From: Paenibacillus sp. JCM 18996
Lineage (GTDB): Bacteria > Bacillota > Bacilli > Paenibacillales > NBRC-103111
Direction: 5' to 3'
DNA: 64,000 nt
Assembly (NCBI GenBank): GCA_001313085.1
Contig: BBFE01000015.1
Coordinates: 1-64,000 of the forward strand
Shown: piece after piece, positions 9,753 to 19,698 of the stretch
How positions within the stretch are numbered: the first letter of the stretch is position 1
How the letters are laid out: every line of letters starts with the position of its first letter
The notes under the pieces: model-generated
What the model saw: the letters and a program-made list of their open reading frames with translations, nothing else
What the model was told of the DNA's origin: nothing
Database searches by the model: none
Position numbers and translations under genes: made by a program

Positions 9753-10727
9753 TCAATCATCATCGTAATCGTCACCCAATCTGTGTTCAATGCAATTATC
9801 GCACATTCCGATTTCATCTTCTCTACTGAGTTGATAAGGTGTCCCGCAAGTTATACAAAAAACCTACGGTTTCCGAATTACCTTCAAAAGCACATTTAAA
9901 GCATTTCCAAATATCTCTTTCGAAGTCTCTAATAAATGAATCTCTACCGCATTCTGGACAATCATACTGTGGGTATTCTCCGCCATCTTTTACTGTTTCG
10001 TACTCATTTATATTCAATACATCAGAGATATAACGTTGCGCCATTTCATCAGCTTCGGCAGAGTAATTACAAAATAAACATTTTGAACCATCATCCGAAA
10101 CTAGGGCTTTCTGGAAACAGCTTGGACACAATATTGGAGTAGAAAACGTAGCAAAACTCTGAACATCTGAACTGATTTCGTTCCAACGATAAGTAACGAA
10201 TTCTTGTAGTTCTCCTAGATTTGCTCTAATGTTATCTAAGAGTTCTTCGTCGTCAGTAGTTATGTTTTCGCTAGGGATTTCTCTTTCGATAAAATCAATG
10301 ACTAAACTTAAAATCTGATGTAGGTAAGCTTTTAAACCATCCCTAGAGTCTGTTATGGAGAAGTGTTCGAGTTTATTTCGTCTTTCTCGTAGTGTCTTAA
10401 AGACATCCTCATCCTTTTGTTTAAACGTGACATTGCAATGCTTTTTTTAAGTCGCTCTACACAAGTTTTTAAAATCGACACTTTTGAAATCACCATCAAA
10501 AACTTTTGGTGGTTAGCTTCTTTTAGATTTTGGAAGACATATTCCCGGTTGACTATAAATAATCGATATTTAAAGACTAGCTCAATTCCAGACGACAAAT
10601 GGAGTAATCCATATTTAATATCAGATTTGGATTTCCCACTCATTAGGTATTCAGTTGAGGAGAGTATAAAATCCAGTCCGTTTTCAAGAAGTCCATATTC
10701 GATATCATTACTGTTTTGTACGCTCAA
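9753..10727 (-). CDS. HEPN-like protein with C-terminal zinc ribbons
   Basis: Breaks near 10441 and 9846 split a protein of about 323 residues. The N-terminal half is helical (YGLLHLSSGIELVFKYRLF) and carries RERRNKLEHFSI, an R-x4-H motif as in HEPN domains. The C-terminal half has three Cys-pair knuckles: CPSCF...CLFCNYS, DCPECG...WKCFKC and CVTCG...MCDNC, i.e. rubredoxin-like ribbons that often bind RNA. It ends in an acidic tail (GDDYDDD). Start is a TTG with GAGGCGAG upstream. Together with the SEC-C/HEPN gene, two HEPN-like proteins flank the island cargo. Ribonuclease activity is inferred from the motif. Confidence 0.55.
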
Positions 10728-11086
10728 TTGTCTCGCCTCTTATAAGTAGAATACCCATATTTTCCATTTTAACCAGATGTGAGTCAAGTGATTTTTTTTC
10801 CATAACTACCGTTTAGTACATACAATAAAGATTGGTTCGGGGATATACAGATTTTTTGCATAAACGATGTATAGGGGTTTGATTTAGAAGGGATGTGCGG
10901 GGTGGATGTTACGTTGATTAGTTTCTTCAAGTTGGATAATTTTGGGTTATTGATATCTGCTTCTGTTTGGTATATGGTTAAGTTATTGGCAATGAGCGGG
11001 GTTTTAGGCGATTAATATATTTGTTAATCGGTGATTTTTTTAATGTGTATCGTGTACATAATGGTGGACGTAAAGTAGTAAACAAA
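10728..11086. other. Right end of the AT-rich island
   Basis: AT-rich sequence without a convincing gene. A short rightward frame at about 10906-11014 (MDVTLISFFKLDNFGLLISA...) is open for 36 codons and could be a small hydrophobic peptide. Base composition changes sharply at about 11087, where rarA begins in mid-gene. The last 60 bases are in frame with rarA, so a chimeric frame runs from 11021 into RarA. Confidence 0.5.
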
Positions 11087-12074
11087 ATAGACGAAGTGCA
11101 CCGCTTCAATACGGCCAGGCAGGACGCCCTGCTCCCCGCTGTGGAGCAGGGGATTATTGTATTTATCGGGGCGACTACGGAGAACCCGTACCATCATGTG
11201 AACGGCGCACTGCTCAGCCGTTCGACGCTGTTCCAGCTGCAGCCTTTGACGAGGGAGCACAGCCTGCTCGCCATGAGGCGGGCGCTGGCGGAGAAGGACA
11301 AAGGCCTCGGCTTCCTCCAGCTGCGCGTGGAGGAAGAGGCGCTTGAGCATATCGCCGCAATGGCGGGGGGAGATATCCGGCGAGCGCTGAACGCGCTCGA
11401 GCTGGCTTGCTTGACGACGCCGCCGGAGGCAGACGGGACGGTTCACGTCACAGTCGAAGTGGCGGAGGAATCGATCCGCAAGCCTACCGTGAAAGCGGAC
11501 GAGTCGACTCAGTATGACGTGCTGTCCGCTTTCCACAAAAGCGTTCGCGGTTCCAGCGACGCCGCACTGTTCTGGTTTATATATGCCGTCGAGAGGCTGG
11601 GAATGGACCCTATGACCTTCCTGCGGCGGCTTATTGTCGCCTGCAGCGAGGACATCGGGCTAGCTAACCCGCAGGCGATGGTGCAGGCCGTAACGGCGAT
11701 GGACGCTTACCATAAGATCGGCTGGCCGGAGTCGAAGTTCGTGATCGGCCAAGCCATTCTTTTTTTGCGGTAGAAAGCCCTAAGTCCAACGCGGTCGCCA
11801 TGGCCCTTGGCCGTATAGGGGATACGCTGGAACGCATAAAATCCGCCGAAGTGCCGCTCCATCTTCGTGATGCCCATTACTCCGGCGCCGAGAAGCTTGG
11901 GCACACCGGCTATTTGTACCCGCATAACTATCCGGGCCATTATATTGTGCAGCAGTATTTGCCTGATTCAATCCGGAATGAGCATTTTTTTACGAAGCGA
12001 CAGAGCAGGGAACCGAGAAGAACATCCGTCACAATCAGCAGCAGCGCATAAACCGAAGCTATGAACAATTCTGA
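11087..12074 (+). pseudogene. rarA: RarA (MgsA-family AAA+ ATPase), 5'-truncated
   Basis: RarA acts at stalled replication forks. Homology begins exactly at the Walker B motif (IDEVHRFNTARQDALLP) and continues through sensor 1 (GATTENP), the AAA+ lid and the C-terminal tetramerisation region (ALFWFIYAVERLGMD, ACSEDIGLANP, HYSGAEKLGH, YPHNYPGHY). Walker A and about 100 N-terminal residues are missing and are replaced by AT-rich sequence with no similarity. One run error near 11761-11767 and others near 11986 and 12026 break the remaining frame; the natural end reads NQQQRINRSYEQF. As it stands the product would lack ATP binding, so the gene is inactivated by the island, or the join is an assembly error. 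Confidence 0.85.
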
Positions 12075-12092
12075 CTTGCCACGTTACAGCAG

Positions 12093-12115
12093 CCGTCCTT
12101 TGGGCGGTTTTTTTT
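12093..12115 (+). terminator. Terminator after rarA
   Basis: CCGTCC-TTT-GGGCGG stem followed by eight T, 19 bases after the rarA stop. Confidence 0.8.
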
Positions 12116-12151
12116 CTTTTTTTTATCCATAATCTTCCTGTAAAGTTGCCC

Positions 12152-12180
12152 TTGACAAAAAATATTTTGCGCAATACAAT
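12152..12180 (+). promoter_or_regulatory. Sigma-A promoter of mntH
   Basis: TTGACA (12152-12157), 17-base spacer, TACAAT (12175-12180). It is near-consensus and the only strong candidate upstream of mntH. AAGTTGCCCTTGACAAAA around the -35 box weakly resembles a MntR palindrome; this would place the repressor on the -35 element, but the match is too poor to be sure. Confidence 0.7.
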
Positions 12181-12307
12181 ATATAGTGAGAGTATCGTTT
12201 AGCATATGGGCCGCATATTAATATATCAAAGCACTTTTTTTTCGGCTAAATGTTGCCTGGGGGCAAAACAGTTAGCCTGACCCATAATATATAAAGAGGT
12301 GAACACA

Positions 12308-13665
12308 ATGAACGAGAATGCTGTTTCCGCCCTTTCTTTGCAGGAAGAGGCTGGAGCCAAAGACGGACTGAAGCTACGCTTCCGGAAGTATACAGGAGTT
12401 TGAAAATTCCGAAAAAAGGGTTCATGGATAAAGAAGTTTCTGGCGTTCGCCGGTCCCGGGTATATGGTGGCGGTCGGCTATATGGATCCTGGGAACTGGG
12501 CAACAGACATAGCCGGAGGATCGATGTTCGGCTACACCTTGTTGTCGGTTATTCTTCTGTCGAATCTTATGGCGATTCTTTTGCAGGCTTTATCCGGCAA
12601 GCTGGGCATCGTAACGGGAAGAGACTTGGCTCAGGCGTGCCGTGACCATTACAGCAAGCCTGTGACACTGATGCTGTGGATTTTGTGCGAACTGGCCATA
12701 GCCGCTTGTGATCTGGCGGAGGTCATCGGTTCGGCTATCGCTCTCCAGTTGTTATTCGGAATTCCGCTGCTTTATGGCGTGATTATTACGGCTCTTGATG
12801 TTCTGGTGGTGCTGCTGCTGCAGAATAAAGGCTTTCGATTTATAGAATCACTGGTCATTGTGCTGATCGTCACTATTGCAGGCTGTTTTGCGGTGGATAT
12901 CTTCCTCGCCAAGCCGGACATGGGGGCCATTATCTCAGGTTTCGTGCCGAGAACCCAAATCATAAGCAATCCGGCAATGCTTTATATCTCGATCGGAATT
13001 TTGGGCGCCACGGTTATGCCTCATAATCTTTACCTGCATTCATCCATTGTGCAGACCCGGGGGTTCGAGCAGACCGACTTGGGCAAACGGCAGGCGATCC
13101 GCTACGCCACTTGGGATTCCACCATCGCGCTGTTCTTTGCTTTATTCATCAATGCGGCCATCCTGATCATTTCCTCAGCAACGTTCCACAAAGCCGGAAT
13201 GACGGAGGTCGCGGAAATCAGCGATGCTTTCCGCCTGCTGACTCCTTTATTGGGGACGACGATAGGAAGTGTCCTGTTTGGAGTCGCATTATTGGCATCC
13301 GGCCAGAACTCGACCTTGACGGGCACATTGGCAGGGCAGATCGTTATGGAAGGCTTCCTGAACATTCGGCTTTCCCCCTGGCTGCGCAGCTGATTACCCG
13401 TCTGATCGCCATCGTGCCGGCGGTTATCGTAACGGCTATCGCCGGGGAAGGCGGAACGGCGCAGCTGCTTATTTTGAGCCAGGTGATCTTATCGCTGCAG
13501 CTATCCTTTGCAGTCATACCGCTCGTGCTGTTCACCGGGGACAAAAAAAAGAAGATGGGGGAGTTCGTCAACCCGCTTTGGCTGAAAATGCTGTCTTGGA
13601 CGGTGGCCGTCGTTATCGTTGTGTTGAATGTGTATCTGCTGTTCCGCACCTTTTTTTTCGGTTAG
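12308..13665 (+). CDS. mntH: Nramp-family Mn2+ (divalent metal) transporter
   Basis: Proton-coupled manganese importer of the inner membrane. The start ATG has AAGAGGTG at the right distance. Breaks near 12380, 12413-12420 and 13373-13378 divide it; restored it is about 450 residues with eleven hydrophobic helices. The family signature DPGNWATDI in helix 1 (metal-binding Asp and Asn) and [14 protein letters not shown] in helix 6 (the MPH motif) are both intact. Transcribed alone from a strong promoter between rarA and the convergent mnmA. MntR control is usual for this family. Confidence 0.9.
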
Positions 13666-14084
13666 ACGGTGCCGGATGCCAGTCTCGCGGTCACTGCTTG
13701 CCGAGAAAGAAATCATATGTCTGGCGATTCGACTGGCCAGTAGCTTCCGTGCAATTTTACGGCATACAATTGGAGAAAGAACTGATACGAACGTATAGGG
13801 TATGCTGGCTTGCGGTATGCTGGCTTACTTTGCTGAACGGCGGATGGTTATACCGTTAAACCAAGGGAGTATCGCTGTAACTCCGATCGATCCTACCCGA
13901 TATAATGCCGAAGGCGCAAAGGTGATTTAGGAGACGGGCGACTTGCGATGCGAAACATCATCTTCCAACGGATTGATGTAACTAAATCCATACTGCTAAC
14001 TGCTCAAGATGTGCTAAGCTACCGGGAGTATTGCATAGGATTGGAATGTAAGAAAGCCGCCGAAATGCCCTACACAGCAAAAAA
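13666..14084. other. Intergenic region with a short tandem repeat
   Basis: About 420 bases between convergent mntH and mnmA. It contains two copies of GGTATGCTGGCTT (13799-13828) and several short frames. The best is 13948-14097 (MRNIIFQRIDVTKSIL..., about 49 codons, weak GGAG 18 bases upstream), which I cannot assign. Probably decayed sequence. Confidence 0.3.
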
Positions 14085-14120
14085 AAGAACTTGACGGCCC
14101 AATGGGCCGCCAAAGTTCTT
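14085..14120. terminator. Bidirectional terminator, mainly for mnmA
   Basis: Stem AAGAACTT-CGGCCC / GGGCCG-AAGTTCTT with loop AAT, A run on the left and T-rich on the right. It follows the mnmA stop by 13 bases on the minus strand. Confidence 0.8.
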
Positions 14121-14132
14121 TTTGCTGTCATA

Positions 14133-15468
<1,336 letters not shown>

Positions 15469-15502
15469 TCAATATATAGATGATATCGAACGAGGTGCAC
15501 AT

Positions 15503-15924
15503 TTGAAAATTTCTACCAAAGGCCGTTACGGACTGACCATTATGATGGAACTGGCCAGAAAGCACGGAGAAGGCCCGACCAGTTTAAAAAAAGCATCGCC
15601 GAGAAGCATCAGCTTTCCGAGCATTACCTGGAACAGCTGATCGCTCCTCTGCGCAACTCCGGATTAGTGAAAAGCATTCGCGGGGCTTACGGTGGTTACA
15701 TTCTTTCCAAAGCGCCGGAAGAAATTACTTCCGGGGACGTCATCCGCGTGCTGGAAGGACCGATTTCGCCGGTTGATTTTACGGAGGAGGACGACCCGGC
15801 CAAAAGAGACTTATGGATGCGAATCCGCGACAGTATTGCGGATGTATTAAACTCGACGACCTTGGCTAACTTAATTTCGTATAAAGATCATGGCCAACAC
15901 GACAACTATATGTTTTACATTTAG
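15503..15924 (+). CDS. cymR: Rrf2-family regulator CymR
   Basis: TTG start with GAGGTG upstream; about 140 residues after removing one A at about 15585-15591. Winged helix with MKISTKGRYGLTIMMELA and the recognition part LRNSGLVKSIRGAYGGYILSK, typical of Rrf2 proteins. It lacks the three Cys of IscR-type Fe-S sensors, which supports CymR, the repressor of cysteine metabolism in Bacilli. It sits ten bases before the cysteine desulfurase gene, as in Bacillus subtilis. Confidence 0.85.
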
Positions 15925-15934
15925 GTGAACCGAT

Positions 15935-17087
15935 ATGACAAACATTTATCTCGACCACGCGGCAACGTCGCCTATGCATCCCGATGTGCTGCAGGCCATG
16001 CTGCCCTATTTTACGGAAACCTTCGGCAACGCTTCGTCCCTCCACGGTTTCGGGCGTGCGGCCCGCGCCGCAGTCAACGATGCGCGGGACAGCATAGCCC
16101 GTTATCTAGGCTGCCGCAGCGGAGAGTTGATCTTTACCGGCGGGGGAACGGAGAGCGACAATCTGGCTTTGTTCGGCATCGCAGAAGCTTATGGCGGCTC
16201 CAGACGACATATTATCACCACCTCCATAGAACATCACGCTGTACTGCACAGCTGCAGGCAGCTTGAGAAGATGGGCTTCGACATTACATATATGCCAGTC
16301 GATTCAACCGGCCGCGTCAGCGCAGACGATGTGAAGGCCGCGCTGCGCCGGGATACGTTAATGATTTCGATGATGTACGGCAACAATGAAGTGGGCACGC
16401 TCCAGCCGGTGGAAGCCGTGGGCCGCGCAGCGAGAGAAGCGGGCGTGTTTTTTTTCATGTGGACGCCGTTCAAGCGCTTGGATTGATGCCTCTTGACTTG
16501 ACAGCGCTGCCCGTTGACCTGATGAGCTTCGCATCGCACAAAATCAACGGCCCCAAAGGGGTAGGAGCGCTTTACCTGAACAGCAAGGTGAAGATCGCGC
16601 CGGCGCTGCACGGAGGGACGCAGGAAGCAAACGGCGCGCAGGTACGGAGAATATCGCGGGCATTGTCGGATTCGCCAAAGCGGTCGAGATCGCTGAAGAG
16701 ACGCGGGCGTCCAAGCGAGCGTTTATGCTTGAGCTGAGGGCGACGCTTTTACGGCTGCTGAAGCGGAAGCTCGGGGAGGATGGAGTAATCCTGAACGGCC
16801 ATCCTGACGAAACCCTGGGCCATATATTGAACATAAGCTTTCCGGGCTGCAATACGGAAACTTTGCTGATGAACCTGGATCTGGAAGGCATTGCGGCAGC
16901 CAGCGGTTCGGCATGCTCCTCGGGTTCCCTGCAGCTTTCCCACGTGCTTGAAGCGATGCATCTTCCTGAAGAAGTTACGAATTCGGCGGTGCGTTTCAGT
17001 TTCGGACTGGGCAATACTATGGAGCAAATCGAAACTGCCGCCGGTAAGATTGCAACCATTGTCAATCGGATACGTAATATGAATTAG
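15935..17087 (+). CDS. Cysteine desulfurase (NifS/IscS class, YrvO-like)
   Basis: PLP enzyme that takes sulfur from cysteine and donates it to MnmA and Fe-S assembly. It starts MTNIYLDHAATSPMHPDVL. The frame breaks in the T run 16447-16454 (just before HVDAVQALG, the PLP region) and at 16625 where one C is missing from QERKRRAGTEN. The PLP lysine motif SFASHKINGPKG and the catalytic Cys loop SGSACSSGS are present. Length about 383 residues is normal. Downstream of cymR and upstream of yrrD on the same strand. Confidence 0.9.
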
Positions 17088-17098
17088 GGGGAGCTGCA

Positions 17099-17617
17099 TT
17101 GAACAAGGCGCACGATCTCATCGGTCTCCCGGTGATCACACTGGACAGCGGAACCCAGATCGGTACGGTGAAGGATTTTATAATCGACTTGGATTGGAAG
17201 GTCCAGGGGGCGCTGGTCGATTCCAAGCAATGGTTCAGTCCGGTCCGTTACATCGGTTGGGACGCCGTGGCAGCTTTCGGCAGCGATGCGGTTACGGTCA
17301 GTGACGAAGACAGCATACTGGTGCTGGAGGATACCGCTCCTTACCTGTTTTTGCTGACCGGCAACGGCAAGATTAAGGGGATGCCGATTTTCACTGTGGG
17401 CGGCGAACAATTAGGCGAGCTGGAAGATGTTTATTTTAGCAAAGATATGGGTAAACAGATAATGGGATTCGAAGTTTCGGAGGGTTTCATTTCGGATTTA
17501 AAAGAGGGGCGCAAGAAGCTTCCTTTTCCAGATGGAGTTACGGTGGGCAGCGATGCTATTATAGTACCCGTTCATTGTAAAGAACTTCTTGAAAATTTCG
17601 TAACAAATGAAGAATAG
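17099..17617 (+). CDS. PRC-barrel domain protein (YrrD-like)
   Basis: An unbroken frame of 172 residues with TTG start and GGGGGAG eight bases upstream. Two PRC-barrel-like halves: GLPVITLDSGTQIGTVKDF and MPIFTVGGEQLGELEDVY. The position after the cysteine desulfurase matches B. subtilis yrrD. PRC barrels occur in RNA-processing and photosynthetic proteins; the role of YrrD is unknown. No signal peptide or membrane segment. Confidence 0.8.
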   Translation: MNKAHDLIGLPVITLDSGTQIGTVKDFIIDLDWKVQGALVDSKQWFSPVRYIGWDAVAAFGSDAVTVSDEDSILVLEDTAPYLFLLTGNGKIKGMPIFTVGGEQLGELEDVYFSKDMGKQIMGFEVSEGFISDLKEGRKKLPFPDGVTVGSDAIIVPVHCKELLENFVTNEE

Positions 17618-17627
17618 GGTGAAGTTG

Positions 17628-17826
17628 ATGGTAAGATGTCCGAATTGCAATTCCAAAGATATCGGCAAGATCGGTTCGCACCAATTTTATTGCTGGGGTT
17701 GCTTTATTGAATTGACGATTAACGGTGAAAAAAATGTCCGTATTTCAAGTGGAAGAAGATGGAACTCTGAGTTCGCTGGACGACTTGTTCTTTGAAGAGG
17801 AAATTCCTCAGATCCACGCGAATTAG
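17628..17826 (+). CDS. Small zinc-ribbon protein
   Basis: About 65 residues. The N-terminal half is a treble-clef-like knuckle (VRCPNCNSKDIGKIG, then FYCWGCFIELT), i.e. CxxC-x14-CxxC. After an extra A near 17731-17736 the frame continues MSVFQVEEDGTLSSLDDLF and ends EEEIPQIHAN. The acidic tail is typical of small Bacilli ribbons. It follows yrrD after ten bases with GGGTG upstream, so it is probably in the same transcript. Confidence 0.7.
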
Positions 17827-18140
17827 TATTTTCGCCTATTTATATAACTGCTGTCACCGGCAGCTGAAGAATTGATAACGCGGTTTTGTTGTCTCGCTGT
17901 TTGCGGTTTTTTGTCGCATTGCGCAGCGGATGGCACAGCTTGGCTTTTACGCGTGAATTCTTGAGCCCGCCGGTGTATTTTTTATGTCCAAAAACCGTGA
18001 TTCCGGCACCCGCCAAGATGTTGGGTTATTTCCAAAGGGTTGTACATATACTTATTGGAAGAAAAAAAGAAGTTCAGGCGCATGGATTGTTCGCTGGCGG
18101 GGTGCCCGTCTTCAATGCCTGAATCACGGGGTGATCGACG
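17827..18140. other. Intergenic region
   Basis: Three hundred bases without a convincing gene. A short frame at about 17984-18120 (MSKNRDSGTRQDVGLF...) is open, but it has no Shine-Dalgarno and an implausible composition. The last 15 bases hold the ribosome site of the next gene. Confidence 0.3.
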
Positions 18141-19211
18141 TTGGACCGATTATTCAAGGACCGTTGGCTGATGATTCTTCTTTATATACTGCTCTCTTTG
18201 CTCATTGTCTTCATGTTTCTCAAAATCTGGCCTCTTTTTTTCCGGGCTGTGGGCGTTTCTTAAAGCGGTGCTTATGCCTTTCATTATCGCGATCATCATC
18301 TCTTATGTATTAAATCCGGTAGTCAATCTGCTCAATCAGAGAAAAGTGCCGAGGACCGTCGCCGTTCTGCTGATCTACGCGGTGTTCATTACATCGATGA
18401 CGATTATTTTGATCAATATGATCCCGATGTTCATCAATCAGCTGAAGGAACTGAACGAGCATCTGCCGGAAATAGCGACCAGCTCAAACGATGATAGACG
18501 GCTTCAAATACAACTCCTTTCTCCCTCAGGGGATGAGGACGGCTGTGCAGAATTCGATCGGCAAGTTCGAAAATGCCGCGTCGGGTTATATTTCTGGTTT
18601 CGTTGACGGTATCGGCAGTACGATCACTATGATGTTTAACGCTTTTATCGTGCCGTTCCTCGCTTTCTACATGCTGAAAGATTTTCAGATCATCGAAAAA
18701 AAACGGTGCTGACGTTCGTGCCCAAAGGCCACAGGAAACACACGATCCGCATTCTGCTGGATATCGATAAAGCGCTTGGCAACTATATCCGCGGACAATT
18801 TCTGGTGTGCCTTATTATCGGCCTGATCGCTTATATCGGGTATTGGCTGATCGGCATTCCTTACCCGCTGCTGCTTGCAAGCGTTGTGGCGGTGACGAAT
18901 ATTATTCCGTATATCGGCCCGTTCATAGGCGCGGCTCCGGCCTTGGTCGTGGCTTCCACCGTTTCGGTCAAAATGGTTCTGTACGTGCTTCTCGTTAATA
19001 CGGCGTGCCAGATCCTGGAGGGAAACGTCATTTCTCCGCAGGTGGTGGGCCGTTCGCTCAATCTTCATCCGCTGATGATTATTTTCGCCCTGCTGGCCGG
19101 CGGCAGATAGCCGGGGTACCCGGCTTGATTCTGGCGGTTCCTTTTGTAGCGGTGGTGAAGGTGATCCTGCAGCATATTTTCGCCTATTACATTAACCGTA
19201 AGACAGTGTGA
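18141..19211 (+). CDS. AI-2E family transporter (YrrI-like)
   Basis: Polytopic membrane protein of about 355 residues, TTG start after GGGGTG. Breaks near 18235-18241, 18486, 18699-18705 and 19108. It has the family layout: two N-terminal helices, AIIISYVLNPVVNLL, a central soluble part, then LGNYIRGQFLVCLIIGLIAY, NIIPYIGPFIGAAPA and EGNVISPQVVGRSLNLHP, and the tail GVPGLILAVPFVAVVKVI. Members export small molecules or ions (AI-2 or Na+/H+); the substrate here is unknown. The gene precedes alaS, as yrrI does in B. subtilis. Confidence 0.85.
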
Positions 19212-19318
19212 ATAACGGACCGTCGGAAGGCCGAAATCCGTATGGATGCACATCGCCTATCCGTGTATGAGGGATTCGAGCTGCTCGCCTCCTTCCAGCC
19301 CGTAAATCCTTTATCCGA

Positions 19319-19347
19319 TTGACTTCTTCACTGCGGGGCATTATAAT
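19319..19347 (+). promoter_or_regulatory. Promoter of the alaS T-box transcript
   Basis: TTGACT, 17-base spacer, TATAAT. Transcription would begin about 15 bases before the T-box stem I. Confidence 0.75.
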
Positions 19348-19359
19348 TTCGTTAACTGT

Positions 19360-19663
19360 ATGCAATTGTAAAACGTTGAAGAAAAAAAGAGTAAGCCAGG
19401 TCCCGGTTACAGAGAGAAGGCTTCGACAGATCCGCTTCAGGATCTTCGGCTGCAAGAGCTTTCATTCGCGAGGCCCTGCTGAAAGCTGCTTTCGGAGTGC
19501 GGGCAAACCCCGCCGGTTGAGCCCGTTACCGTTCATTATTGAGGAGATTGCGATCCTTATATGCTCTTAGAGGCCCCTTCATTTGGGAAGCTGCGAGCGG
19601 AAGGCGCAATAACCAGGGTGGTACCGCGAATGATTCGTCCCTGCAATTTGAGGGGCGTTTTTT
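19360..19663 (+). promoter_or_regulatory. T-box riboswitch of alaS
   Basis: The leader carries the strongly conserved T-box sequence AGGGTGGTACCGCG (19615-19628), just before a Rho-independent terminator CGTCCCT-N8-AGGGGCG-T7 (19636-19663). An upstream AGAGAG and long stem I (about 19410-19520) fit the specifier region. Uncharged tRNA(Ala) would pair with the specifier and the T-box and prevent termination, so alaS rises on alanine shortage. GCT/GCC triplets are present in stem I, but I cannot fix the specifier codon by eye. Confidence 0.85.
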
Positions 19664-19698
19664 TGTTTTTTCTTAATCTATCCATGGAGGTCAGTGAG

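Noticed and set aside
9551..9829. A 92-codon Lys-rich frame
   Set aside because: It runs through A-rich spacer and the antisense of the HEPN/zinc-ribbon gene end and terminator; no family features.
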